Counted from the first letter of the stretch, positions 18,762-27,534 are shown. The stretch is DNA of 64,000 nucleotides from Flavipsychrobacter sp. (GCA_017849575.1 JAFIGV010000014.1:1-64000); one strand, 5' to 3'. Numbers and translations are program-made. The notes: a model not told the origin generated them from the letters alone.

Positions 18762-19115
18762 ATGTCCAAACATAACGAAACGGGCGCAAAAGGCGAGCAG
18801 ATTGCTGTGAACTTTTTGCAAAACAAGGGTTATCAGATCCTGCACCGCAACTGGTGTTCAGGGAAAAAGGAGATCGACATCATTGCCCTCCGGGAAGACC
18901 TGTTGATTTTCATTGAGGTAAAGACGAGGTCAGGTATCCGCTTTGCCTTTCCCGAAGAATCGGTACAACTAAGAAAGCAGAATTACCTGCGCGCTGCCGC
19001 AGAAGCCTTTTTGGTGTTGCATCCTCACTATTCCAAAGTTCAGTTCGATGTCATCAGCGTATGGCTCCTGGAAGATGAGATTCGTGAAATTGTTCATTTT
19101 GAAGACGCATTCTGA
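18762..19115 (+). CDS. YraN-family endonuclease-like protein
   Basis: The 117-aa protein matches UPF0102/YraN, with the restriction-endonuclease fold: GAKGEQIAVNFLQNKGY at the start, then KEIDIIALREDLLIFIEVKTR around 43-63. The Asp, Glu and Lys positions of a PD-(D/E)XK nuclease are present (IDII and EVKTR). It is probably a cytoplasmic DNA-interacting protein whose job is unknown. It is followed after 9 bases by the ferredoxin-reductase gene. Confidence 0.9.
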   Translation: MSKHNETGAKGEQIAVNFLQNKGYQILHRNWCSGKKEIDIIALREDLLIFIEVKTRSGIRFAFPEESVQLRKQNYLRAAAEAFLVLHPHYSKVQFDVISVWLLEDEIREIVHFEDAF

Positions 19116-19124
19116 ACCCCGTTC

Positions 19125-20186
19125 ATGACATTAAAGCGCTCCATACGACCCGAATATCAGACTTGCATGATCAGTGATTTTGTTGAGGTTGCACCGGGGG
19201 TGCGTTCGCTCATTCTTCAATCAGAGCAGCCCCTCCTATACAGAGCCGGGCAGTTCATCACCTTTGCATTCGAAGGAATAGAAGGCGAGCTTCGGCGTTC
19301 CTATTCGTTTAGCACGGCGCCTTCTGTCGATGAACAGGTGGCGATTACGATAGGTCGTGTGGACAATGGCCGGGTTTCCAGGCCTCTGATCGACGGATCA
19401 GTACGTGGGTTAGAACTCTCGGTGGCATCCATAGGCGGACAGTTCGTTCTTCCAGAACCTACAGGTAGCTCCATATCATTAGTGTTTTTCGCTGCCGGGC
19501 TCGGCATCACACCCATCTTTTCCCTACTCCGCGAAGCTTTGTACACCCGTGCGGATATTCAAGTGCTTCTTGTTTATAGCAACGCCAGCGAGCTGAGGTC
19601 TCTTTTTTTGAAAGATATCAAAGACTTACAGAGGGACCACGCCGAAAGGTTCAACGCCGAATATCTGTTCAGCAACGACCGGAATCTATCGGTCGCACGT
19701 TTAAATAAACATTTGCTGCCACAGATTTTACAAAGGTCCACTATGGAAAGAAAAGGCGCCGGCGAAATATTATTTTATACCTGCGGTCCCGCTGCTTACA
19801 TGCGTATGGTGAGGATGAGTCTTATCGAGCAAGGCTATTCCGCTTCACAAATTCGAAAGGAACTTTTCGACACCTCTGCACCCGCTGTTTTTCATGCCCC
19901 GCCAGACCGGGACAGGCATTCGGTAAAGATAGTTTTGAGCAAGAGGAGCGAAACTATATCGGTGCAATATCCGGACACTATTTTGCGCGCTGCAAGGCGG
20001 AGTGGCATTGCGCTTCCCTATAGCTGTGAAACAGGACGATGTGGTAGCTGCGCGATGCGATGCACCTCCGGCAAAGTATGGATGAGTAACAACGAAGTGC
20101 TGACACCAACGGACCTGGAAGAGGGTAGGATATTGACCTGCGTAGGGTACCCCATAGGCGGCGATATAACGATCGAATGGTCGTAG
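19125..20186 (+). CDS. Ferredoxin-NADP-reductase-type protein with C-terminal [2Fe-2S] domain
   Basis: A PaaE-like electron-transfer protein of 353 aa. Residues 10-105 are the FAD-binding barrel with RSYSFSTAPS, about 115-240 the NAD(P)-binding half (GLGITPIFSLLREA, YTCGPAAYMRMV), and 260-353 a plant-type ferredoxin domain. Its cluster ligands are Cys301, Cys306, Cys309 and Cys339. It moves electrons from NAD(P)H to an oxygenase or other partner, which is not encoded nearby, so the physiological acceptor is unknown. It probably shares a transcript with yraN. Confidence 0.9.
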   Translation: MTLKRSIRPEYQTCMISDFVEVAPGVRSLILQSEQPLLYRAGQFITFAFEGIEGELRRSYSFSTAPSVDEQVAITIGRVDNGRVSRPLIDGSVRGLELSVASIGGQFVLPEPTGSSISLVFFAAGLGITPIFSLLREALYTRADIQVLLVYSNASELRSLFLKDIKDLQRDHAERFNAEYLFSNDRNLSVARLNKHLLPQILQRSTMERKGAGEILFYTCGPAAYMRMVRMSLIEQGYSASQIRKELFDTSAPAVFHAPPDRDRHSVKIVLSKRSETISVQYPDTILRAARRSGIALPYSCETGRCGSCAMRCTSGKVWMSNNEVLTPTDLEEGRILTCVGYPIGGDITIEWS

Positions 20187-20320
20187 CGCGCCTGCGCGCG
20201 CGGGAATGTTGCTGCCTCATGCACCATCTTTTTCTACGGGAAATTAGCTACGAAAACTTGTGTTATCTTAGCAAAGTCTTTTTGTTAAGTAATTGTTTCC
20301 ATCACAAGTTGCACATTTAA

Positions 20321-22303
20321 ATGCCGGTCACTCTTAAAGCCTGGGGCCACTTGAAGTCGCTGTTGAAGATCTATTTGCTGGGAATTGGCTTTTTCACTTT
20401 CTACCGGCTCCTCATCGTTTTTACAAATCTGCAGCAATGGTCTCAGATTCATGAAGGTAAATGGTGGATGCTTCTGCGCGCCATGGTCATGGGCTGGCGA
20501 TTCGATACGGTAATTTCCTGTTATATCCTTGCCCTGCCTGTCGTTCTGGTCAGTGTCGCCTTTATGGCCGGCATATTGAAAAAATGGTTGCTCAATTTTT
20601 TGTATGGACTCATAGCTCTACTGTATGTCCTTAGCTTTTTTATCTGTTCTGTGGATGTGCCTTTCTTTAAGTATTTTTTCAATCGGCTGAACGATACCAT
20701 TTTCAACTGGATGGGTAGCGCCGGTTTTGGTTTTCGAATGGTCATTGAAGAGCCAGGCTTTTGGATTTTCTTCCTTGTCTTTCTGACGGTGGCGGCAGCC
20801 TATCTTTTTTTTCTGCGAAAGATATTGATAGAGCACAAACAGTACATCAGCCGGCAACAGGAGTCCTTGTCGCGACGCTCCCTGCTCAAGATACTTCCCT
20901 TTACACTACTGCTGTGGGGAATGACTTTTTTGGGCATCCGTGGAAGAACAGCAGAAAAATCTCCGATCATTGCAGGCACAGCGTTCTTTAGCAACAATCC
21001 ATTTATCAATCAACTGGGGCTCAATCCGGTTTTTAGTCTCATGCGCAGCACGCTTGATGGATTACAGCCGGAGAACAGCCACTTCAAAAAACTAAGCGAA
21101 GCCGATGCGCTCAAAACTTCAGCCCGGCTTTTTGGCGGCGATCCATCTCTTCAGTCTATCTCTCCCATAGCAAGATGGCAGCAGTCCGAAGCGCCGTTAG
21201 CCGGTAGAAATGTGGTGTTGGTGATTATGGAAAGTATGACCACTGCGAAAATGGGGCGTTTCCAAAACCCGGACCATCTTACACCCTTTCTCGATAGTCT
21301 TGCCGCGCAGAACTGGTCGTTCGACAGTATATACAGTGCAGGAATGCATACCTACAACGGCATTTACAGCACTCTTTTTGCCCATCCCGCACTGATGCAG
21401 CGCCACACCATGGATCATGTGAATGTGCCGGTGATGGCCGGGTTTTCGAACCTGCTGACTAAACAGGGCTATCAAACGATCTTCTTCACCACACACGATG
21501 AGCTTTTCGACAACATGTCCGGCTTTCTGAGTGCAAACGATTTTAAAAAAATAGTCGGGCAAAAAGACTATCCTGCGGAAGAAGTGAAAAGCACGCTCGG
21601 TGTCCCCGACGAGTATATGTTTCATTTCTCCATAAGCCACCTCAATCATCTATCCGCCGAAGGGAAGCCTTTTTTTGCCGCGTTCATGACAGGTTCCGAC
21701 CACGACCCCATGGTAATTCCTACCGAGCGTGGGTATGTGCGGCGGCATGAAGAGGATGATAAAGCTGTGGTCGCTTATGCTGATTGGTCGCTTCGCCGTT
21801 TTATAGAATATGCCTCGCACGAAAGCTGGTATGCCAACACAGTTTTTGTATTTGTTGCTGATCATGGAAAGATCATGGGTAATAATGCCTACGATGTGGT
21901 ATTCAGCAACCACCACATTCCCTTTATCATTTTTGCCCCGGGCTACACACAGTCGAGAACCCTGACGCACCTCGGTACCCAAAGCGATGTGTTTCCCACC
22001 GTTACCAGTTTGCTCCTGCCCAGGTTTATCAACAATACTTTTGGTATCAATTTGCTACAGCAACATCATCGTTATATTGTCTTTTCTGCCGACGATAAGC
22101 TCGCCTGTATGGACGATAGTTTACTGTATATCTACCGTACGCAAGCTGCCAGTGGTTTGTATCACTACCGGCAAAACGATCCTACAGATTATAGCGCACA
22201 GATGCCCGAAGCAGCGCAAGCGATGCAACACGCCGCCTTTTCCTGGCTGCAGACCTCCGACTGGATGCTTGCCCACTGCAAAACTGCTGTATATCGGAAA
22301 TAA
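20321..22303 (+). CDS. LTA synthase-like membrane phosphotransferase/sulfatase
   Basis: 660-aa inner-membrane protein of the alkaline phosphatase superfamily. Five membrane helices fill residues 10-215, and an extracellular or periplasmic catalytic domain follows. Metal and active-site motifs are VIMESMTTAKMG near 300, TGSDHDP near 455, and VADHGKIMGN near 512. Gram-positive relatives build lipoteichoic acid, but Bacteroidota members probably transfer glycerol phosphate or phosphoethanolamine to envelope glycans (inference). It is monocistronic, separated from the reductase by 134 bases. Confidence 0.88.
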   Translation: MPVTLKAWGHLKSLLKIYLLGIGFFTFYRLLIVFTNLQQWSQIHEGKWWMLLRAMVMGWRFDTVISCYILALPVVLVSVAFMAGILKKWLLNFLYGLIALLYVLSFFICSVDVPFFKYFFNRLNDTIFNWMGSAGFGFRMVIEEPGFWIFFLVFLTVAAAYLFFLRKILIEHKQYISRQQESLSRRSLLKILPFTLLLWGMTFLGIRGRTAEKSPIIAGTAFFSNNPFINQLGLNPVFSLMRSTLDGLQPENSHFKKLSEADALKTSARLFGGDPSLQSISPIARWQQSEAPLAGRNVVLVIMESMTTAKMGRFQNPDHLTPFLDSLAAQNWSFDSIYSAGMHTYNGIYSTLFAHPALMQRHTMDHVNVPVMAGFSNLLTKQGYQTIFFTTHDELFDNMSGFLSANDFKKIVGQKDYPAEEVKSTLGVPDEYMFHFSISHLNHLSAEGKPFFAAFMTGSDHDPMVIPTERGYVRRHEEDDKAVVAYADWSLRRFIEYASHESWYANTVFVFVADHGKIMGNNAYDVVFSNHHIPFIIFAPGYTQSRTLTHLGTQSDVFPTVTSLLLPRFINNTFGINLLQQHHRYIVFSADDKLACMDDSLLYIYRTQAASGLYHYRQNDPTDYSAQMPEAAQAMQHAAFSWLQTSDWMLAHCKTAVYRK

Positions 22304-22444
22304 TAAATTCCTGAGCCGTCTGCCGATCATAAACTTTTCTTTGTTTTTTAAAAATTTTGAAGATCGTAACATAAGTTTTTAGGTGGAGAATCAAAATCCC
22401 TTTACCTTCGGTGCTCATTTATTATTTTTTTTATTTTCAACACA

Positions 22445-22636
22445 ATGCAAGAAGGTACAGTAAAGTTCTTCAATGAAACGAAGGGCTTTGGTTTTATTAA
22501 ACCATCAAATGGCGGTCAAGACATCTTTGTTCACGTATCCGGTCTTATCGACGAGATCCGCGAGAACGACAAAGTAACTTTCGACGTTCAAAACGGAAAG
22601 AAAGGTCTGAACGCTGTTAACGTAAAAGTTATCTAA
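22445..22636 (+). CDS. Cold-shock protein (first of a tandem pair)
   Basis: A 63-residue CspA-type nucleic-acid-binding protein: a single OB fold with RNP1 (KGFGFIKP, residues 13-20) and RNP2 (DIFVHVSG, 26-33), and basic and aromatic residues for single-stranded RNA or DNA. Cold-shock proteins act as RNA chaperones. A 5' leader of roughly 30 bases or more is AT-rich. It is followed by its own terminator at 22664. Its paralogue starts 141 bases later. Confidence 0.95.
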   Translation: MQEGTVKFFNETKGFGFIKPSNGGQDIFVHVSGLIDEIRENDKVTFDVQNGKKGLNAVNVKVI

Positions 22637-22663
22637 GTCTGATCCATCATACGAAGTGACTTT

Positions 22664-22696
22664 AAGAGGCTGATCTGATCGGCCTCTTTTTTTTTT
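22664..22696 (+). terminator. Intrinsic terminator after first cold-shock gene
   Basis: A stem AAGAGGC / GCCTCTT with an 11-base loop is followed by about eleven T residues. It separates the two tandem cold-shock genes into independent transcripts. Confidence 0.88.
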
Positions 22697-22777
22697 GCAT
22701 AGGCCAAAAAATAAATTCGGAATACAGTAAATAAAAGAGTAATTTCAGAATATTATTTCATTACTTATTCTTTTTTT

Positions 22778-22972
22778 ATGCAAGAAGGTACAGTTAAGTT
22801 TTTCAATGAAACCAAAGGATTCGGTTTTATCATTCCTGAAGGCGGCGGACCGGAAGTATTTGTGCATGTTACAGGCCTTGTAGATAAGATTGCGCAAAAC
22901 GATCGAGTTGCTTACGAGGTACAGGATGGAAAAAAAGGCAAAAACGCAGTAAACGTAAAGAAAATTCAGTAA
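22778..22972 (+). CDS. Cold-shock protein (second of a tandem pair)
   Basis: A 64-residue CspA-type protein with the same RNP1 (KGFGFIIP) and RNP2 (EVFVHVTG) motifs as its neighbour. It begins MQEGTVKFFNETKGFGFI like the first copy, so the pair arose by duplication; the sequences diverge after about residue 20. It has its own AT-rich leader and terminator (23001). The two may differ in temperature or growth-phase use (inference). Confidence 0.95.
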   Translation: MQEGTVKFFNETKGFGFIIPEGGGPEVFVHVTGLVDKIAQNDRVAYEVQDGKKGKNAVNVKKIQ

Positions 22973-23000
22973 GTACATATTTAGCATTCAGCCCCTTGCA

Positions 23001-23030
23001 AGACATGTCCCGCACATGTCTTTTTCTTTT
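23001..23030 (+). terminator. Intrinsic terminator after second cold-shock gene
   Basis: A perfect 8-bp stem AGACATGT / ACATGTCT with a 5-base loop is followed by a T-rich run. It lies 28 bases after the stop codon. Confidence 0.9.
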
Positions 23031-23082
23031 GCATTTTTCTTCCGGTTTGCGCAATGTTTCTTTTTGGTTTTAACTTGCACTT

Positions 23083-23484
23083 ATGTACAGAACAGCCTTG
23101 ATCCTCGGGACAATATTTGCCTGCCTCGCCGTAATCCTTGGGGCATTTGGTGCTCACGGTCTGAAACAGATTGCAGCACCAGAGCAAATTCAGATCTTTG
23201 AAACCGGCGTTCGGTATCAATTATACCACGCTTTTGCTCTGCTCTTTACAGGCGTTATCTACCGTTCATTTGCATTTCAGCAAATCCGTTTTGCTACCAT
23301 CTTTTTTGTTGCGGGAATTATTCTGTTCAGCGGCTCGCTCTATCTTATGACTGCTTTGAAGATTCAGGGAAAGATAGGTTTAGGAGGGCTCGGTATCATT
23401 ACTCCCGTGGGCGGTGTTTTCTTCATTCTCGGATGGCTCTTGCTGTTGCTGGGCCTGCTTCGCAAAAAGGAACATAAAGCCTAA
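23083..23484 (+). CDS. DUF423 membrane protein
   Basis: The 133-aa inner-membrane protein has four hydrophobic helices and the DUF423 signature near the N-terminus (ACLAVILGAFGAHGL) followed by FETGVRYQLYHAFAL. The family includes E. coli YgdD and B. subtilis YwdK, with no assigned function. It precedes the deacetylase gene by 12 bases, so it is possibly the first gene of the operon running to 25854. Confidence 0.9.
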   Translation: MYRTALILGTIFACLAVILGAFGAHGLKQIAAPEQIQIFETGVRYQLYHAFALLFTGVIYRSFAFQQIRFATIFFVAGIILFSGSLYLMTALKIQGKIGLGGLGIITPVGGVFFILGWLLLLLGLLRKKEHKA

Positions 23485-23496
23485 AATAGAAACTCG

Positions 23497-24264
23497 TTGC
23501 GTCCGTATCAAATTGTACATCTCCTCGCTGCCATTGCCGCTATTGGCATCGGGACACTGGCATACTTCCACTATTTGTCCTGGTGGTGGCTTGTATTGCC
23601 TCTGTTCCTTCATCAGGCGTTGCTGATCCTCGGGGCGATTTATATTGGATGGAATTTTTACCTGGTCTCTATGCACAAGGCGGACGCGGTGCAGGCTGTT
23701 GCGCTTACCTTCGACGATGGCCCTGCGACAGAAACCACGGCGATACTGGATATTTTAAAAGCAGAGCATGTAGAGGCAGCTTTTTTCTGCATCGGTAAAC
23801 ATGCTCAGGCTCATCCCGAATTGGTGAAACGCTGGCACGAAGACGGGCATGTTGTGGGCAACCACAGCTTTCTCCATGGGTTTCATTTCGATTGGCAGAG
23901 CAGCCGGAAAATGGCACAGGAATTGGAACAGACCAACGAAGTGATTTTCAAAACCCTGGGAAAGACTCCCTTGCTTTTTCGACCACCCTATGGTGTTACC
24001 AATCCAAACCTTGCCCGGGCCGTCAGGGCCACAGGAATGTGCTCTATCGGCTGGAGTCTCCGGTCGTTTGATACGAAAGCCCGTGATAAGGACGAGCTGC
24101 TGAACAGGATACTTGGCAGGTTGAAGGGCGGCGATATCATTCTGTTGCACGATAGCGTATCGCTCACCCGCGAAATTTTAACTGATTTAATCCACGGCGC
24201 TAGACAAAAGGGATATACTTTTGTTCGTGTTGATAAAATGCTTGGAATTGAAGCCTATGCGTAG
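23497..24264 (+). CDS. Polysaccharide deacetylase (NodB domain), membrane anchored
   Basis: The frame begins with TTG at 23497; no in-frame ATG fits before the two membrane segments (residues 5-57). The NodB homology domain follows: LTFDDGPATET near 70 holds the metal Asp, GNHSFLHG near 120 the metal His pair, and FRPPYG near 160 the catalytic Arg region. It should remove acetyl groups from glycans or related N-acyl compounds at the inner-membrane surface. It overlaps lolA by 8 bases. Similar genes occur in flexirubin clusters, which suggests a role in pigment or envelope lipid modification (inference). Confidence 0.88.
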   Translation: MRPYQIVHLLAAIAAIGIGTLAYFHYLSWWWLVLPLFLHQALLILGAIYIGWNFYLVSMHKADAVQAVALTFDDGPATETTAILDILKAEHVEAAFFCIGKHAQAHPELVKRWHEDGHVVGNHSFLHGFHFDWQSSRKMAQELEQTNEVIFKTLGKTPLLFRPPYGVTNPNLARAVRATGMCSIGWSLRSFDTKARDKDELLNRILGRLKGGDIILLHDSVSLTREILTDLIHGARQKGYTFVRVDKMLGIEAYA

Positions 24265-24889
24265 TTTGTTGTCTTTTATTTGTGTGTGCCTGACCACCGC
24301 GTCGATTGCACAGCCCAAAGGTTTTTCAGCGGTAAAAAATATTCAGGAGTTTGAAACAGCTCTGGCTCGTGCCAACAGCTCTGTAAACACCATTGCCAGT
24401 GACTTTACGCAAACAAAAAACCTTTCTCTGCTGTCTGAAAAAATAAAATCCAAAGGCAGGTTCTATTTTCAGAAACAGGATAAAGTGCGTATAGAGTACA
24501 CCGCACCTTACAGCTATTTGCTGGTAATGAATGGCGGATCCGTAATGGTAAAAGACGAACAAAAGACGAGCAAGATCAACGCAAAGAACAGCAAGACGAT
24601 GCAGTCGGTCAACCGGATTATTATAGACTGTATGAGAGGCACAGTATTGCAAAACCCCGACTTTAAGGCGGCAGTGTACGAGAATGGTGGCAATTACCTG
24701 CTTTCGCTCAGCCCGGTTTCTGAGGCAATGAAAAAAATGTTTCGGTCTATAGATGTTTATCTCAGTAAAAAGAATTTTGATGTGGATCGGCTCATGATGA
24801 CAGAACAAGGTGGTGATTTTACCGATATGGATTTTACCAACACGCAACATAACGTTCCTTTAAATGAAGCGCTTTTCAAGGCTCGTTAG
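24257..24889 (+). CDS. LolA-like outer-membrane lipoprotein carrier
   Basis: The mature 190-aa periplasmic protein has a signal peptide (residues 1-18, ending SIAQ) and the LolA fold: SDFTQTKNLSLLSEKIKSKG near 46-65, then FYFQKQDKVRIEYTAPYSY. It starts at ATG 24257, which overlaps the end of the deacetylase gene. A carrier of this sort in flexirubin and aryl-polyene clusters is thought to move lipid products to the outer membrane. It overlaps the next gene by 26 bases. Confidence 0.88.
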   Translation: MRSLLSFICVCLTTASIAQPKGFSAVKNIQEFETALARANSSVNTIASDFTQTKNLSLLSEKIKSKGRFYFQKQDKVRIEYTAPYSYLLVMNGGSVMVKDEQKTSKINAKNSKTMQSVNRIIIDCMRGTVLQNPDFKAAVYENGGNYLLSLSPVSEAMKKMFRSIDVYLSKKNFDVDRLMMTEQGGDFTDMDFTNTQHNVPLNEALFKAR

Positions 24890-25508
24890 CTTCGTAGCGG
24901 GCTTATGGCTTGTATCCTGCGGAAGCCACTACAAAAATCTGGAAGGCCATCCGATTGCCGCAAGCTCAGCACTCCGCTTCGCTCCGCATTTTAATAAGGT
25001 TCTATACCGTTGCGTAGTTGACGGAAGGGTAGTCTTCAAGCGTTTTCATCTTAGTGGTCTCCTATTTTTTAAAAGCATGGAAGATGGCTCTACGCGCGCC
25101 ATTTTTCAAAACGAAATGGGATTTACCTTTTTCGATTTCGGCTGGGATGGAAACGACAGTTTTCAGGTGAACCAAATAATACCCCAGCTCGATAAACCGG
25201 CGTTAATCAGCACACTCAGAAAAGATCTGAATCTATTGCTGATGAAAAACCTCGACACTTCTTCTGAGCAGATATTTTCCTTTCAGGGCCAGGTGTTGCA
25301 CCGTTTTCAGTTAAGCAGAGGAACAGCATATTATTTTGAAGAAAAAGGAGGGTTGCAGCGTATTGAAAACTGGGGGAAACGAAAAGTAACGACGATCCTT
25401 CTTTCAAGCCAGGATCGGTCTGGTTCCATGCCCGACAGTGTAAGCTTCCAGCACCATAAAGCCAATTTTACTATCCAACTTCATAGAATAGAAGAGCATG
25501 TTGATTAA
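24864..25508 (+). CDS. Lipoprotein of the LolA/hotdog operon
   Basis: A 214-aa protein with a lipoprotein signal (LWLVSCGS, Cys at 19). The body is beta-rich with FKRFHLSGLLFFKS and GFTFFDFGWDG. I do not recognise a named family; it occupies the slot held in aryl-polyene clusters by a DUF3261-type lipoprotein, so a partner role for LolA in lipid delivery is plausible but inferred. It overlaps the genes on both sides, which indicates tight translational coupling. Confidence 0.7.
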   Translation: MKRFSRLVSFVAGLWLVSCGSHYKNLEGHPIAASSALRFAPHFNKVLYRCVVDGRVVFKRFHLSGLLFFKSMEDGSTRAIFQNEMGFTFFDFGWDGNDSFQVNQIIPQLDKPALISTLRKDLNLLLMKNLDTSSEQIFSFQGQVLHRFQLSRGTAYYFEEKGGLQRIENWGKRKVTTILLSSQDRSGSMPDSVSFQHHKANFTIQLHRIEEHVD

Positions 25509-25854
25509 CGACTTTTATTATTGCGGCGACGTCAGCGTGTCGGAGGGCCAAATTGAGACCTCAGTTCGCTTCAATAGCGCACACGAAATTTTCAAAGGAC
25601 ATTTTCCGCAGCAGCCCGTGGTGCCCGGTGTATGTATGATACAGATCATCAAAGAGCTGTTACAAAATCATCTGAATCAATCTTTTGTACTTCGGAGCAC
25701 CGGTCAGGTAAAGTTTCTGCAACTGGTATTGCCACACATGATGCCCAGGCTGTCTATTCGCTGGATTGAAGAGGGGAGCGGCTTTTTGGTGACTGCAGCG
25801 TTTAGGTTGGAAACCGATCTGTTTAAATTTTCGGGCAAATTTGAAAAGCTGTAA
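25498..25854 (+). CDS. FabZ-like hotdog 3-hydroxyacyl-ACP dehydratase
   Basis: A 118-aa hotdog-fold protein. The active-site helix carries FKGHFPQQPVVPGVCMIQ (residues 30-47), with the catalytic His and then an acidic residue in IIKELL, as in FabZ. It dehydrates 3-hydroxyacyl carrier-protein thioesters during polyene or fatty-acid chain growth, in the cytoplasm. It is short compared with FabZ (about 145). It is the last gene of the overlapping operon, overlapping the lipoprotein gene by 11 bases. Confidence 0.85.
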   Translation: MLINDFYYCGDVSVSEGQIETSVRFNSAHEIFKGHFPQQPVVPGVCMIQIIKELLQNHLNQSFVLRSTGQVKFLQLVLPHMMPRLSIRWIEEGSGFLVTAAFRLETDLFKFSGKFEKL

Positions 25855-25900
25855 AGACGTGCATACTGTGTGCAAAACTATTTCTGTGTGACTTGAATCA

Positions 25901-25931
25901 TTAGGATATTTTAAAACGAAGATTATTTTTG
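25901..25931 (+). promoter_or_regulatory. Promoter of the outer-membrane protein gene at 25950
   Basis: TTAG at 25901 and TATTTTTG at 25924-25931 are spaced by 19 bases, one base from the TTTG/TAnnTTTG consensus. An in-frame ATG at 25929 lies inside the -7 element, which supports the downstream start at 25950. Confidence 0.6.
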
Positions 25932-25949
25932 CCTTCAAATGTATATCTA

Positions 25950-26741
25950 ATGAAAAAGCACATTTTACCAGGACTACTCATTGGAGCACTTGCACTTGCT
26001 CCTTCACAATCGCAAGCTCAGATCCGCAACGATCGCGGTACGTTCAACCTGCCTACCAAAGGTGATGTACTGATTGAAACACAAGGAAACCTTGATTTCA
26101 CCGGCGGCACCGTTATCACCCTCAGGGAGGGCTTCCTCTCAGGCCTTAATGCAGGTCTCGATGCCTCTGCAGTAGGTATGCCTGCAGGGTACACTGCTAC
26201 CGCAATGCCTATGGTGAAAATTCGCAAGTTCGTGAGCAATAACACTGTGGCTCGTTTGTTTTTTAACATCAGCCATGTGTCTTCTAAGACTACCGTAGCC
26301 AGCACCGATGTGAAGAACAACAACTTCGGCATTGCATTGGGCCTCGGTCTTGAGAAAGTTTTCACTCCTGCAGAGCGTATGAACACGTATGTAGGTGGTG
26401 ATGTTTTGTTGGGCTTTGCACGCATCCGCCATCAGGAAGGCAGCACCGTAGATAACCACCAGTCTGGCTTTGGTGCAGGTCTCCGTGTTTTCACAGGTAT
26501 GGACTACTATGTACTGCCTAAAATCTACCTTGGACTCGAACTGGGTCTGGGTCTTTCTTACAACGGATATGGTGTAGTGAAATACAAATCAGGCGACAAT
26601 GATGCAAAATATAATGGTTTTGCCATCACTCCGTTCATCAATCCTCAGTTCCGTCTCGGTTATGTATTGGGATGGACTAAGAAAGCTCATGGAAATGGTG
26701 AGCCTTCTTACCGTTCAAACGGCGGTGGCGATGACGAATAG
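25950..26741 (+). CDS. Outer-membrane beta-barrel protein, 263 aa
   Basis: Signal peptide in residues 1-24 (ending SQSQAQ), then repeated amphipathic strands (FGIALGLGLEKVF, YVGGDVLLGFARI, LGLELGLGLSYNGYG) that suggest an eight-stranded porin-like barrel. The C-terminus lacks the usual final Phe and ends in a Gly/Asp-rich tail. No named family is recognised. Codon choice looks favourable and it has its own promoter and terminator, which hints at strong expression. Confidence 0.8.
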   Translation: MKKHILPGLLIGALALAPSQSQAQIRNDRGTFNLPTKGDVLIETQGNLDFTGGTVITLREGFLSGLNAGLDASAVGMPAGYTATAMPMVKIRKFVSNNTVARLFFNISHVSSKTTVASTDVKNNNFGIALGLGLEKVFTPAERMNTYVGGDVLLGFARIRHQEGSTVDNHQSGFGAGLRVFTGMDYYVLPKIYLGLELGLGLSYNGYGVVKYKSGDNDAKYNGFAITPFINPQFRLGYVLGWTKKAHGNGEPSYRSNGGGDDE

Positions 26742-26769
26742 TTATTGCTAAGAATTAGATTAAAGCGTA

Positions 26770-26804
26770 ACTGCCGGGCTTGTTTAAGTCCGGCAGTATT
26801 TTTT
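26770..26804 (+). terminator. Intrinsic terminator after the 263-aa outer-membrane protein gene
   Basis: A 12-bp stem (ACTGCCGGGCTT / AAGTCCGGCAGT, one G-T pair) with a 4-base loop is followed by ATTTTTTC. Confidence 0.92.
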
Positions 26805-26847
26805 CAGGGAAGTTTGATAATTCCCAAATGTCTTGTAAATTAACGGC

Positions 26848-27048
26848 ATGAAGAAAAAAGTGTCCGTCGTAATCTTTTCACTCATAGTTATCGCTGCATG
26901 TTCTGCCATGCAATCTTGCAGAAAAAGTGCCTTCCCGCGCGATCCTTACCGTGGTGCAAGTGCTAATCCTAACTCTTATCCGCAGAAACATGACAAAGCA
27001 AAAGCTACCCGTTCGTATAGGTCTGTGAGAGTAAGACGAACCTACTAA
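26848..27048 (+). CDS. Small lipoprotein with basic tail
   Basis: 66-residue protein with a short signal (MKKKVSVVIFSLIVIAA) followed by the lipobox-like AMQSC, so Cys24 is probably lipidated. The mature part is basic (RSYRSVRVRRTY at the end) and rich in Asn, Ser and Tyr. The family is unrecognised. It is probably a small outer-membrane or periplasmic lipoprotein. A terminator follows. Confidence 0.7.
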   Translation: MKKKVSVVIFSLIVIAACSAMQSCRKSAFPRDPYRGASANPNSYPQKHDKAKATRSYRSVRVRRTY

Positions 27049-27076
27049 TTGTGTAAATAACTGAGTTTTTTGGTGT

Positions 27077-27112
27077 AAGGCTGTACCTGTAGGGATAGCC
27101 TTATTTTGTTTT
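27077..27112 (+). terminator. Likely intrinsic terminator after small lipoprotein gene
   Basis: A stem AAGGCTGT / ATAGCCTT (one wobble, 10-base loop) is followed by ATTTTGTTTT. Confidence 0.7.
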
Positions 27113-27299
27113 ACCCTGCCCGCGCAAATCTTTCTTCCGGCTGCATTCAATCACATGCGCAGCTTTTGCGAAAAACATGCATGCGCGGTCAGACCCTGAG
27201 AAGTCAGCTTTTTTGTTGAAGCACCAATGTTAGCCAATCATCGTCGGAGCCTCCCCGCGCACCCGTTCTCATGATGGTTTTTCCTGCCTGTTTACTCTA

Positions 27300-27413
27300 T
27301 TACTGACCGGTGAAATGGAAGGTGTAATCTGCTGCAACCATGGCGGCCAATATGGCAAGAGAGATGATCAGTAGTATTTTTATCCTCGCATCTGTGCGGG
27401 TGTCGCTTACCAT
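27300..27413 (-). CDS. Possible 37-aa single-pass membrane protein
   Basis: In the otherwise empty 27113-27534 interval, an ATG at 27413 on the minus strand opens 37 codons to TAA at 27302. The sequence starts MVSDTRTDARIK and then has a hydrophobic segment (ILLIISLAILAAMVAADY). It resembles a tiny membrane protein, but there is no clear ribosome site and no homologue I can name, so chance is possible. I see nothing else in this interval except terminators. Confidence 0.35.
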   Translation of the reverse strand: MVSDTRTDARIKILLIISLAILAAMVAADYTFHFTGQ

Positions 27414-27534
27414 GGGTTGCCCACGTTGTTTTTTAAACGCTACGGAAAGGTAAATGAAAATTTAATTCAGTTTTAATCTTTTTATCAACAATTGTTATTT
27501 ATTTCCTGGTACACGTTGTAGTCGTTTGGGCATG

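Noticed and set aside
20185-20201. GC-rich inverted repeat just after the ferredoxin-reductase stop
   Set aside because: The stem of alternating GC has a loop too small or of poor shape and no T run follows, so I do not call it a terminator.
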